A DNA stretch of 64,000 bases from Candidatus Fimenecus excrementigallinarum (GTDB lineage: Bacteria > Bacillota > Clostridia > Oscillospirales > Acutalibacteraceae), in contig DVMW01000018.1 in NCBI GenBank assembly GCA_018714805.1, forward strand, positions 1 through 64,000, given 5' to 3'. Under the pieces are notes generated by a model. That model saw only the letters and a program-made list of their open reading frames with translations, did not search any database and was not told where the DNA came from. The stretch's first letter is position 1. Each line of letters opens with the position of its first letter. Made by a program: the position numbers and the translations under genes. Below are positions 32,886 through 40,883 of this stretch, in pieces.

Positions 32886-34031
32886 TTGGAAAAAAATTCG
32901 GTGATTATCGACCTGAAAAACATCTCCGTCAGCTTTGACGGGCAACCGGTCCTTAAGAATATCAACCTTTACATCCGCGACGGGGAGTTCGTGACGCTGC
33001 TCGGCCCCTCCGGCTGCGGAAAAACAACGACGCTGCGTATCATCGCGGGCTTTCAGGCCCCCGACAGCGGCGAAGTGATTTTTGAAGGAAAAGTCATCAA
33101 TGGTGTTCCGGCGCACAAGCGTCAGGTCAACACCATTTTTCAGCGTTATGCCCTTTTTCCGAACCGCAATGTGTTTGACAACATCGCGTTTGGGCTGGAA
33201 CAGAAAAAGCTCCCGAAGGCGCAGATTCGTGAGACTGTGGAAGAAATGCTTGCGCTTGTCAACCTAAAGGGGTTTGAAAAGCGCCGGATTTCTTCGCTGT
33301 CCGGCGGGCAGCAGCAGCGCGTCGCCATTGCGCGGGCGCTTGCGGTGCAGCCGCGCGTCCTGCTTCTGGACGAACCGCTCGGCGCGCTCGATTTGAAGCT
33401 GCGCAAGGATATGCAGGTGGAGCTGAAAAACATCCAGCAGAGACTGGGCATAACGTTTATTTATGTGACCCATGACCAGGAGGAAGCGCTGTCGATGTCC
33501 GACACCATCGTGGTCCTGGACAACGGTGAAATTCAGCAGATTGGCACGCCGACCGATATATACAACGAGCCGAAAAACGCGTTCGTCGCCGATTTCATCG
33601 GGGAAAGCAATATTCTCGACGGCATTATGCACGAGGACTTTTCCGTGGAATTCCACGGGATGCGGTTCCAGTGCGTGGACAAGGGCTTTGAAAAGGACGA
33701 GCCGGTCGACGTGGTCGTCCGCCCCGAGGACGTCGACATCGTGCCGCCCGAAAAGGGGATGCTGCGCGGGCGCGTGACCTCCGTGACCTTTAAGGGCGTG
33801 CATTATGAGATTATCGTGGATATCCACGGCTTCAAATGGATGGTGCAGACAACGCAATTCGCCGCCGTCGGCGATGAGATTGGCCTTTCCATCAAGCCGG
33901 ACGAGATTCAGGTTATGAAAAAGAGCGCGTATTCCGGCCTTTACGGGGATTACAGCTCCTACAGCGAGGAGTTCGACGAGCTTTCCGACCCGCAGTCCCA
34001 GGCGGAGCAGGAAGCGCCGGCGGAGGTCTGA
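32886..34031 (+). CDS. potA: Spermidine/putrescine ABC transporter ATP-binding protein PotA
   Basis: 381 residues starting at TTG 32886, with AAAGGGG about 8 bases upstream. ABC ATPase: Walker [11 protein letters not shown], signature [15 protein letters not shown], Walker [12 protein letters not shown], and the switch His in [13 protein letters not shown], a pattern typical of the polyamine/sugar (CUT/POT) subfamily. A C-terminal TOBE-type regulatory domain (about 240-355, [15 protein letters not shown]) is present, followed by an acidic, Ser-rich tail of about 25 residues. It powers polyamine uptake with PotB, PotC and PotD, whose genes follow directly. The rare TTG start may moderate its translation. 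Confidence 0.95.
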   Translation: MEKNSVIIDLKNISVSFDGQPVLKNINLYIRDGEFVTLLGPSGCGKTTTLRIIAGFQAPDSGEVIFEGKVINGVPAHKRQVNTIFQRYALFPNRNVFDNIAFGLEQKKLPKAQIRETVEEMLALVNLKGFEKRRISSLSGGQQQRVAIARALAVQPRVLLLDEPLGALDLKLRKDMQVELKNIQQRLGITFIYVTHDQEEALSMSDTIVVLDNGEIQQIGTPTDIYNEPKNAFVADFIGESNILDGIMHEDFSVEFHGMRFQCVDKGFEKDEPVDVVVRPEDVDIVPPEKGMLRGRVTSVTFKGVHYEIIVDIHGFKWMVQTTQFAAVGDEIGLSIKPDEIQVMKKSAYSGLYGDYSSYSEEFDELSDPQSQAEQEAPAEV

Positions 34032-34033
34032 TT

Positions 34034-34861
34034 ATGAAAAAGACTTCGCTTGCGCAAAAGCTTATCAATGCGCCGTATATGGTCTGGTCGGTGCTGTTTA
34101 TTCTCGCGCCGATGGCAATGGTGGTGTATTACGCCCTGACGGACCGCGACGGCAATTTTACCGTTTCCAACCTCGCCTCGCTGTCCAGCTATTCGGAAAC
34201 GTTCGTGCGTTCGGTCTGGTATGCGTTCCTTGCGACGGTTATCTGTCTTTTGCTTTCGTATCCGTTCGCCTATATCATGGCGCGCTCCAAGGCCTCGCGG
34301 CAGCGCATGCTGATGATGCTCATCATGCTGCCGATGTGGATGAATTTCCTTATACGCACCTACTCTTGGATTACTATCCTCAACAACACCGGCATCCTCA
34401 ATTCCCTGTTTGAGGCGATTGGCATCGGCCGCGTGCAGATGATTAACACGCCGGGCGCCGTGATTCTCGGCATGGTCTATAATTTCCTGCCCTACATGGT
34501 GCTGCCTATCTATTCCGTTATGGTCAAGCTCGACCAAAGCCTTGTTGAGGCGGCGCAGGACCTTGGCTGCAACAGCCGGGCGGTGCTTAGCAAGGTCATT
34601 TTTCCGCAGAGCGTGCCGGGCGTCGTTTCCGGCATTACCATGGTCTTTGTCCCTTGCGTGAGTACCTTTTACATCAGCCAGAAGCTCGGCGGCGGCAAGT
34701 TCATGCTCGTCGGCGACGCGATTGAAATGCAGTTCCAGTCGGCGTACAACTATAACCTCGGCGCGGCGCTGTCGCTTGTGCTGATGCTGATGATTGTGGT
34801 CTGTATGCTCGTCATGAACCGCTTTACGGACGACAACGGGGAGGGGGCGATGCTGTTTTGA
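34034..34861 (+). CDS. potB: Spermidine/putrescine ABC transporter permease PotB
   Basis: 275 residues, about six membrane helices. Begins two bases after potA. Diagnostic stretches are LSYPFAYIMARSKASRQRMLM, MLPMWMNFLIRTYSWITILNN (a PotB hallmark) and the cytoplasmic EAA loop EAAQDLGCNSRAVLSKVIFP. It forms a heterodimeric channel with PotC. The last four bases (TTGA) contain both its stop and the potC start, so translation is coupled. Confidence 0.96.
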   Translation: MKKTSLAQKLINAPYMVWSVLFILAPMAMVVYYALTDRDGNFTVSNLASLSSYSETFVRSVWYAFLATVICLLLSYPFAYIMARSKASRQRMLMMLIMLPMWMNFLIRTYSWITILNNTGILNSLFEAIGIGRVQMINTPGAVILGMVYNFLPYMVLPIYSVMVKLDQSLVEAAQDLGCNSRAVLSKVIFPQSVPGVVSGITMVFVPCVSTFYISQKLGGGKFMLVGDAIEMQFQSAYNYNLGAALSLVLMLMIVVCMLVMNRFTDDNGEGAMLF

Positions 34862-35703
34862 AGCGGACCAAAGTCCTTTCCAACCTGTATCTGGCGCTTA
34901 TCATGCTGTTTTTGTATGCGCCGATGCTTGTCATGGTCGTTTTCTCCTTCAACAGCGCGTCAAGCACCGGCGTTTTCCAGGGCTTTTCCACCAAATGGTA
35001 CGGGGAGCTGATGAACGACAGCGTTACGCTGCAGGCGCTTTCCAACACGCTGGTTTTGGCGGTTGTCTCCTCGCTTATCGCCATGGTCCTCGGGACGCTT
35101 GCGGCGGTCGGCATCCATTCGATGCGGAAAAAATGGGTCAAAACGTCGGCGATGACCGTTACGAATATTCCGATGGTCAATCCCGAGATTGTCACCGGCG
35201 TTTCCATGATGCTGCTGTTTGTTTTTGTCGGCAAGCTCGTCGGGGCAAGCGACGTGCTGGGCTTCCCGACGCTGCTTATCGCGCACGTCACCTTCAGCCT
35301 GCCGTACGTTATCCTTTCGGTTCTGCCGAAGCTGCGCCAAACCGACCGCAATCTCTCGGAGGCGGCGCAGGACCTTGGCTGTCCGCCGCTTACGGCGTTT
35401 TTCAAGGTGATTTTGCCGAACATTACCTCCGGGATTGTCACGGGGCTTATCATGGCGTTTACGCTGTCGCTGGATGACTTTATCATCAGCTATTTCGTCA
35501 GCGGCCCGAAATTCCAGACGCTTCCAATCGTCATCTTTTCCATGACGAAAAAGAAGGTAAAACCGGATATGTACGCGCTTTCCACGCTGATGTTCTTAGC
35601 CGTCCTGCTGTTGCTGGTGCTGATGAACGTGCTGCAGGCGCGTGCGGAGAAAAAAGAAAAACAGGCGCTTCGCGCCAAAACGGAAAAGGGGATAGAACGA
35701 TGA
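34858..35703 (+). CDS. potC: Spermidine/putrescine ABC transporter permease PotC
   Basis: 281 residues starting at a TTG that overlaps the potB stop by four bases. About six membrane helices. PotC marks: YAPMLVMVVFSFNSA in helix 1, IPMVNPEIVTGVSMMLLFVF, the EAA loop EAAQDLGCPPLTAFFKVILP, and FTLSLDDFIISYFVSGP. The polar C-terminal tail (ARAEKKEKQALRAKTEKG) is longer than usual. It pairs with PotB. Its stop overlaps the potD start in ATGA, continuing the coupled chain. Confidence 0.96.
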   Translation: MKRTKVLSNLYLALIMLFLYAPMLVMVVFSFNSASSTGVFQGFSTKWYGELMNDSVTLQALSNTLVLAVVSSLIAMVLGTLAAVGIHSMRKKWVKTSAMTVTNIPMVNPEIVTGVSMMLLFVFVGKLVGASDVLGFPTLLIAHVTFSLPYVILSVLPKLRQTDRNLSEAAQDLGCPPLTAFFKVILPNITSGIVTGLIMAFTLSLDDFIISYFVSGPKFQTLPIVIFSMTKKKVKPDMYALSTLMFLAVLLLLVLMNVLQARAEKKEKQALRAKTEKGIER

Positions 35704-36812
35704 AAAAATGGTTGTCTGCGGTCCTGGTGCTCGCGCTTCTGGCCGGTATTTTTGCGATGTCCGGCTGCGGCGCCGAAAGCGTGACGCTCGACACGTCGAA
35801 GCTTGTGGGGAATTACGACGTGCCGGAGCTTCGCGGGACGGAAATTAACGTCTACAACTGGGGCGAATATGTTTCCGACGGCGCCGAAGGTACGCTTGAC
35901 GTCATCACGGCGTTTGAAGAGGTCACGGGCATTACGGTCAACTACACGATGTACGATTCCAACGAGGATATGTACGCGAAGCTCAAAAGCGGCGGCGCAA
36001 GCTACGACGTGGTTATTCCGTCGGACTACATGATTGCGCGCATGATTGCGGAAGATATGCTGCAGCCGCTGGATTTTGCAAACATTCCCAACTACAGCTA
36101 CATTGCCGACGATTTCAAGGACCTGTATTTTGACCCGGAAAACGCCTACAGCGTCCCGTATACCGGCGGCATGGTCGGCCTTATCTACAACACGACGATG
36201 GTGGAAGGCACGCCGGACAGCTGGTCCGTGATGTGGGACGAAGCGTATGCGGGCAACATCCTGATGTTCAACAATCCCCGCGACGCCTTCGGGATTGCGC
36301 AGTTTTTGCTCGGGCAGTCCGTGAACACGACGGACGCAAGCGAGTGGGGGGCGGCGGCCGATAAGCTTATCGAGCAAAAGCCGGTCGTGCAGTCCTATGT
36401 TATGGACGAGGTCTTTGACAAAATGGAGAGCGGCGAAGCGGCGATTGCGGCTTACTATGGCGGCGATTATCTGACCATGGCGGACGTCAACCCCGACCTT
36501 GCGTTTGTTTACCCGAAAGAGGGGACGAACATCTTCGTCGATTCGATGTGCGTTCCGTCCAACGCCGGCAACAAAGCGGCGGCGGAGCTGTTCATCAACT
36601 TTATGTGCGAGCCGGAAATCGCGCTTGCCAATGCCGAATACCTGTGCTACCTTTGCCCGCACACGGCGGTGCTTGAGGACGAGCGGTACACGCTGCGCGG
36701 CAACGAGGTTCTGTATCCGAAGGAAGAGGTCAAGACCGAGTATTTCCACAACCTGGACCGCGACACGCAGGATTTGCTTTCGCGCCTGTGGGAACAGGTA
36801 AAATTGGCGTAA
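35700..36812 (+). CDS. potD: Spermidine/putrescine-binding lipoprotein PotD
   Basis: 370 residues. Signal peptide with lipobox SGC, so the mature protein is a membrane-anchored lipoprotein on the outer face. Typical PotD features: INVYNWGEYVSDG near the mature start, YDVVIPSDYMIARMIAEDML, VPYTGGMVGLIYNT, and an acidic/aromatic polyamine pocket with residues such as those in YYGGDYLTM. It delivers polyamines to PotBC. It shares ATGA with potC. A small unknown gene follows after 16 bases before the operon terminator. Confidence 0.95.
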   Translation: MKKWLSAVLVLALLAGIFAMSGCGAESVTLDTSKLVGNYDVPELRGTEINVYNWGEYVSDGAEGTLDVITAFEEVTGITVNYTMYDSNEDMYAKLKSGGASYDVVIPSDYMIARMIAEDMLQPLDFANIPNYSYIADDFKDLYFDPENAYSVPYTGGMVGLIYNTTMVEGTPDSWSVMWDEAYAGNILMFNNPRDAFGIAQFLLGQSVNTTDASEWGAAADKLIEQKPVVQSYVMDEVFDKMESGEAAIAAYYGGDYLTMADVNPDLAFVYPKEGTNIFVDSMCVPSNAGNKAAAELFINFMCEPEIALANAEYLCYLCPHTAVLEDERYTLRGNEVLYPKEEVKTEYFHNLDRDTQDLLSRLWEQVKLA

Positions 36813-36828
36813 GGAGCGCGTAAGCGGT

Positions 36829-37077
36829 ATGTCGACACACGAAAAGCCGGATTTCCCGGCGCTGCCGTTTTTTGAAAGCGGGAACGTGTATACGGGCAGT
36901 TTCCGGCAGAGCTTCCGGTTCCGCATTGCCAAGGCGGAAAATGCGCTGGCCGTATCCTGCTGGAATCAGGACGTATGCTTTGAAAAAGCGGAGTCGCCCG
37001 AGACGGAACACTTTCCGCTGACGGAGAATGGGCGTTCGGCCTGTATGGACTGGATTGCGGCGCGTCAGCCGGAATAA
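36829..37077 (+). CDS. Small protein at the end of the pot operon, unknown
   Basis: 82 residues, no signal peptide, no membrane helix. AAGGAG lies 12 bases before the ATG, somewhat far. The sequence has three Cys and aromatic-rich beta-like stretches (FESGNVYTGSFRQSFRFRIA) and no motif I recognise. It sits between potD and the operon terminator, so it is transcribed with the polyamine transporter. Codon use resembles its neighbours, which supports a real gene. A role connected with polyamines is inference only. Confidence 0.6.
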   Translation: MSTHEKPDFPALPFFESGNVYTGSFRQSFRFRIAKAENALAVSCWNQDVCFEKAESPETEHFPLTENGRSACMDWIAARQPE

Positions 37078-37078
37078 G

Positions 37079-37109
37079 AAAAGCGGAGGGGAGGCCCCTC
37101 CGCTTTTTT
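37079..37109 (+). terminator. Intrinsic terminator of the pot operon
   Basis: Perfect 13-bp stem AAAAGCGGAGGGG / CCCCTCCGCTTTT with a three-base loop and T-run. The A-run on the other side lets it also serve the convergent lipoprotein gene. Confidence 0.92.
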
Positions 37110-37119
37110 ACGGCATTTG

Positions 37120-37554
37120 TCATTTTTCAATCGAAATTCCCGAAGCGCCGGGATTCGAGAAAAGCTGCACGGTGTAGCCCGCCGCGTTCGCCGCCTCATA
37201 CCGAAACACCGTGACGCCCGCAACCTGTAAATCCTGGGTTTCCGCATTTTCCGTAAACCCGGCTTCGGCAAGCGCGTCGCGGTAGCTGCGCAGGGACGAA
37301 AGCTGTGCATCGGCAAACAGGACGGTCAGCCGGCGCTCTGTAGCGGAAAAGGACCGGATGGTAAAGGGCGGGCGCGGCACAAGCGCCGTAAACTCGTTCT
37401 CGACCCAAACGCTGTCGTACGGGGAGGCGGTTGTGGTTTCAAGCGCCGGGGCGGTTTCGCTGCGCGGGACGCCGGCGTCGGCCGGCTCCGCCTTGCAGCC
37501 GCCGAAAAGCAGAAGCAGCAGAGAAAGTATCGGGAGTATTGCGGCAATACGCAT
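37120..37554 (-). CDS. Putative lipoprotein, unknown function
   Basis: 144 residues. Clear lipoprotein signal peptide: MRIAAILPILSLLLLLFGGC with the lipid-accepting Cys at position 20, then a Ser/Thr/Glu/Ala-rich linker (about 21-45) and a compact domain of about 100 residues with alternating hydrophobic strands (RRLTVLFADAQ, VTVFRYEAAN, YTVQLFSN). I do not recognise the family. It is monocistronic between a shared terminator and a 284-base gap. GGAGG is present upstream of the ATG. Confidence 0.8.
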   Translation of the reverse strand: MRIAAILPILSLLLLLFGGCKAEPADAGVPRSETAPALETTTASPYDSVWVENEFTALVPRPPFTIRSFSATERRLTVLFADAQLSSLRSYRDALAEAGFTENAETQDLQVAGVTVFRYEAANAAGYTVQLFSNPGASGISIEK

Positions 37555-37594
37555 AAACGCCTCCGAGAATGTTCAAGATGCTTGGAGAACCCGG

Positions 37595-37614
37595 GCAGGC
37601 AAGGCTTCGCCTGC
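37595..37614. repeat. Small hairpin in the 284-base gap upstream of the glycosyltransferase
   Basis: GCAGGC, eight-base loop AAGGCTTC, GCCTGC, about 40 bases upstream of the lipoprotein start on the minus strand. Apart from this and the promoter at 37705 nothing is recognised in 37555-37838. Confidence 0.4.
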
Positions 37615-37704
37615 GGATTTTCCAAAGCGATTATAGCATTTTCCTTACCGGTTTTCAAGCTTTTGCGGACGGTCGGCCCTTGCCGCGCCCGAAAAGCGTT
37701 TGTG

Positions 37705-37733
37705 TTGACAAATCCCGTACCGCATATTAGAAT
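37705..37733 (+). promoter_or_regulatory. Promoter of the gtrB/gtrII-like pair
   Basis: Perfect TTGACA (37705-37710), 17-base spacer, TAGAAT (37728-37733). The leader is about 100 bases. Confidence 0.75.
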
Positions 37734-37838
37734 AAATCGAAATGGGATTCGCGCAATACCCGCATCGGAAACGGCGTAAGCCGTCGGCCGGTTTTTCGCG
37801 CGGAGGATGCGCGCAAGATTCTTAGGGGAGGCTGTTTC

Positions 37839-38774
37839 ATGAAACTGTCCTTGGTGGTTCCGTGCTATAACGAGGCGGAAAACGTGGCCGAATTTCAAAA
37901 AACGGTGATACAGACGTTTGAAAACGAAGCGTACGAGTATGAGATAGTATTTGTGGACGACGGAAGCAGCGACGCCACCTACTGCAACCTGAAAAAAATC
38001 TATGAAGCGCAGAAATGCCCGGTTAAAGTTGTCGTTTTTTCCAGAAATTTCGGGAAAGAGTCGGCGATTTACGCAGGTATTCAAAATGCCTCCGGCGATT
38101 ACATTTCTTTGATTGACGCCGATTTGCAGCAGCGGCCGGAGCTTGTGCGCGATATGGTGAAAATTCTCGATGAAAACCCCGACTACGACGTCGTGGCGGC
38201 CTATCAGGAGCATCGCAACGAGAGCAAGGTCCTTTCTGCCTGCAAAAAAGTCTTTTATTCCGTAATCAACCGCCTGACGAATACGGAACTGAAGGCCGAC
38301 GCCAGCGATTTTCGCACCTTCCGCCGCAATGTGGCGGAAAGCATTCTGCACCTGGGCGAGTTCCACCGTTTTTCAAAGGGTCTGTTTTCCTGGGTCGGCT
38401 ACAACACCTGTTTCATTCCGTATACGGCTTGCGCGCGCGAAAAGGGCGTCAGCAAGTGGAGCTTTTTTAAGCTGGTAAACTATGCGATTGAAGGCATTGT
38501 CGGCTTTTCGACGAAACCGCTTCGCATCGCCACGCTGTTCGGCACCTTAACGGGCGTTGCCGCCTTGGTGTATTTGCTTGTCGTGTTTATTCAAAAGCTT
38601 GTGATTGGGATTGACGTCCCGGGCTATGCCACGCTGATTATTCTGATTTTGTTCCTCGGCGCCGCGCAGCTGTTCTGTATCGGCATTATAGGGGAATACG
38701 TAGGCAGAATTTTTGAGCAAAGCAAGGAAAGACCGATATATATCGCAAAGGAAATCTTAGATTACCGGAAATAA
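37839..38774 (+). CDS. GtrB-type (DPM1-like) family 2 glycosyltransferase
   Basis: 311 residues. GT2 catalytic domain with LSLVVPCYNEAENV, IVFVDDGSSDATY, the DXD-type LIDADLQQRPELV, and FRRNVAESILHLGEFHRFSKGLFSWVG. Two C-terminal membrane helices (about 230-255 and 265-290) match the GtrB/YfdH and polyprenyl-phosphate glucosyltransferase group. These enzymes load a sugar, often glucose, onto undecaprenyl phosphate at the inner face. GGGAGG precedes the ATG. A GtrII-type transferase follows 95 bases later and GtrA lies about 11 kb away, giving all three parts of a surface-glycan glucosylation route. Confidence 0.9.
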   Translation: MKLSLVVPCYNEAENVAEFQKTVIQTFENEAYEYEIVFVDDGSSDATYCNLKKIYEAQKCPVKVVVFSRNFGKESAIYAGIQNASGDYISLIDADLQQRPELVRDMVKILDENPDYDVVAAYQEHRNESKVLSACKKVFYSVINRLTNTELKADASDFRTFRRNVAESILHLGEFHRFSKGLFSWVGYNTCFIPYTACAREKGVSKWSFFKLVNYAIEGIVGFSTKPLRIATLFGTLTGVAALVYLLVVFIQKLVIGIDVPGYATLIILILFLGAAQLFCIGIIGEYVGRIFEQSKERPIYIAKEILDYRK

Positions 38775-38869
38775 GCCTGCCCTTGCGCGTTCTGTGACGG
38801 CTTTTGCGCGGACGTAAGCCTTGAAGCAAAACAGATGCGCGGAAAAAGAATTGTAAGGAAGAATGCAGT

Positions 38870-40432
38870 ATGGACAAGTTGCTGAAAACCATGTATGCCC
38901 GTGTAAGCACAGCGGAAAAAGCCGCAGCAATCAGCGCGTTTGTCTGCGGGCTTGTTGCCCATATGTATATGTTTACAAACAAGCTCCCGAATCATGACGA
39001 TATGCGCTACAGCTTCAGCTACAGCAACCTGGTAGACGACGTTATGAATTCCAACTCCCGCTGGGGGCAGCCGTTTTTGTCCAGAATTTCCGGCATATGG
39101 AGCACGCCCTGGCTCATAGGCGTGCTGTCGCTTCTTTTCATCGCGCTCTCTGCCGTGCTGGTGGTCAAGCTTCTCAAGGTCAAAAGCGCGACCTGCGCCG
39201 CCTTAATCGGCTGCGTGATGGTTACGTTCCCCGTAACCACGGCCATATTCGGCTATATGATGACGGCGGACACCTACTTTTTATCGCTATTCTTATCCTG
39301 CGCCGCCGCCTATCTTTTAACAAAGAAGAACCCCGTATTTTTTGGGATAAGCGTCCTGTGCTTTACCGTTTCACTAAGCATTTATCAGGCGTTTCTTCCC
39401 TTTGCGCTGAGCCTGTTCTGCGTGTATTTGGTTCGGGAAATGCTGGAAACGCGCGACAACCGCCGCGTTCTCCTTTCCTTTTTGAAATTGGCCCTGTCTT
39501 CCGCGCTGGGATTGGCGCTGTATCTGCTGGCTGCAAGACTCCTCGGGGCGGTCGGCTCGCGTCTGGACGACCAGAAAACAACGGGGCTTCGCGATATTTT
39601 CGACCGGATTGCGCTTGGCTTCCGGGATTTATTCGGGTACTTTTTTAAAGACGAATACAATGTCACGTCAAAATATTTTTGCATCGCCTTTGCCGTTTTA
39701 TCGGTCATAAGCGTGGTGCTGCTGCTTCTTGTGGTCAGGCGCAATCGCCTGCGCCCAACGCACATCCTGCTTCTGGCTCTGCTGCTGCTTGCCTTTTTCG
39801 GCGCAATGATAAGCATCTACGTCATCGTTTCTGAAACCGTCCACAGCCTGATGGTATACGCATTCGTTATGCTGCCGATTGCGTTCGTCGTTATACTGGA
39901 CGTTTGGACGGACGGCTTAGCCTTCCCCGAAAAGCTTCCGTCGCGGCTTACCGCGATAGGCGCAAGCCTTTTGGTCGCGCTGCTGTGCTGGAACTTTGCC
40001 ATAACGTCCAACCACGATTATTTGAGAATGGAGTTGACCTTTCGGCAGACGTACGCGTACTCCGTTCGGTTGATTGAACGAATCGAAGATACGGAAGGGT
40101 ACACAAAGGATATCCCGATAGCCTTTATCGGCGCGCCGTCCATGGAAGCGGACAACGCAGAATTGTATGCATATCTCTGGGGCGAAGGCTCCCTGCAGAT
40201 TACCGGCTCTCTGTCGCCGGACAGCTTGCTGGCCTATTCCGCGACGGATTATTCGCCTTACCGGTATTTCCTGTCGCAGTATCTGGGCTGGGACCACGAG
40301 ATATACAGAGTGTATCCGCCTTACAACGACAACGTGCCGGCTGCCGCCGTCGTGGCAAAGGAGCTGGAGGTTTATCCGCAGGCGAATTCGACCTGCGTCC
40401 AGGACGGCGTGCTGTTCGTTCGCTTTGCATAA
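38870..40432 (+). CDS. GtrII-like polytopic glucosyltransferase
   Basis: 520 residues with about ten to eleven membrane helices. The first external loop contains KLPNHDDMRYSFSYSNLVDD and SRWGQPFLSRISGIWSTPW, which is the acidic catalytic-loop pattern of the Glucosyl_transf_II (GtrII) family. The C-terminal 120 residues form a polar extracytoplasmic domain with YSPYRYFLSQYLGWDHEIYR. By family it would take the sugar from the undecaprenyl carrier at the outer face and add it to a surface polymer. GtrII was defined in Shigella O-antigen modification; here a teichoic-acid-like or capsule acceptor is more likely, which is inference. Terminator follows. Confidence 0.85.
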   Translation: MDKLLKTMYARVSTAEKAAAISAFVCGLVAHMYMFTNKLPNHDDMRYSFSYSNLVDDVMNSNSRWGQPFLSRISGIWSTPWLIGVLSLLFIALSAVLVVKLLKVKSATCAALIGCVMVTFPVTTAIFGYMMTADTYFLSLFLSCAAAYLLTKKNPVFFGISVLCFTVSLSIYQAFLPFALSLFCVYLVREMLETRDNRRVLLSFLKLALSSALGLALYLLAARLLGAVGSRLDDQKTTGLRDIFDRIALGFRDLFGYFFKDEYNVTSKYFCIAFAVLSVISVVLLLLVVRRNRLRPTHILLLALLLLAFFGAMISIYVIVSETVHSLMVYAFVMLPIAFVVILDVWTDGLAFPEKLPSRLTAIGASLLVALLCWNFAITSNHDYLRMELTFRQTYAYSVRLIERIEDTEGYTKDIPIAFIGAPSMEADNAELYAYLWGEGSLQITGSLSPDSLLAYSATDYSPYRYFLSQYLGWDHEIYRVYPPYNDNVPAAAVVAKELEVYPQANSTCVQDGVLFVRFA

Positions 40433-40462
40433 ACGTAACGCTTGACGGCTTTGCACAAATCA

Positions 40463-40496
40463 AGCCCGGACCAAAACGTGTCCGGGCTCTTTTTTG
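40463..40496 (+). terminator. Intrinsic terminator of the GtrII-like gene
   Basis: AGCCCGGAC, eight-base loop, GTCCGGGCT, then C and a run of six T. The following 40500-40640 shows nothing further. Confidence 0.88.
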
Positions 40497-40644
40497 TTCC
40501 CGTAAAAACGAACGCAACAGGTATGCATTTTCAATTTTGATTCCAGGCAGCTATCGATTGGCACAGGCGTTCTTACAGGGCTTGTCTGCAAATGCTGAAA
40601 ACCAAGGTTTTATGTGCGCAAAGCGCGCAATGTCGCAGAAAAAT

Positions 40645-40668
40645 GCGGCGAACCAAAAGGTTCGCCGC
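40645..40668 (-). terminator. Terminator of tRNA-Leu
   Basis: Minus strand GCGGCGAACC, TTTT loop, GGTTCGCCGC, followed by ATTTTTC; it lies just past the tRNA CCA end. Confidence 0.85.
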
Positions 40669-40672
40669 GACG

Positions 40673-40755
40673 TGGTGCGGATAACAGGACTTGAACCTGC
40701 ACGCTTGCGCACAAGATCCTAAATCTTGCGTGTCTGCCAATTCCACCATATCCGC
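40673..40755 (-). tRNA. tRNA-Leu (anticodon UAG)
   Basis: 83 bases with an encoded CCA end. Minus-strand cloverleaf: acceptor GCGGATA/TATCCGC, D-loop with GGCAGACAC, anticodon arm CAAGATTTAGGATCTTG with UAG at 40719-40721, a long class II variable arm (TGCGCAAGCGT), and T-arm GCAGGTTCAAGTCCTGT. Reads CUA and other CUN leucine codons by wobble. It is a single tRNA gene with its own promoter and terminator. Confidence 0.97.
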
Positions 40756-40769
40756 AAATCACGTATCTG

Positions 40770-40798
40770 ATTATAGCAGAAGAGGCTGCGGTTTTCAA
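40770..40798 (-). promoter_or_regulatory. Promoter of tRNA-Leu
   Basis: Minus strand TTGAAA (40793-40798), 17-base spacer, perfect TATAAT (40770-40775). Confidence 0.7.
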
Positions 40799-40819
40799 CC
40801 GCGAATTCCAAGTTTTGGA

Positions 40820-40848
40820 TGGACAAAATTTCCTGAATGGTATACAAT
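40820..40848 (+). promoter_or_regulatory. Promoter of the GH2 gene
   Basis: TGGACA (40820-40825), 17-base spacer, TACAAT (40843-40848), divergent from the tRNA promoter. Confidence 0.6.
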
Positions 40849-40883
40849 ACAGATAAAAGCTCCTTGGAAAGGACGTGTTTTGT

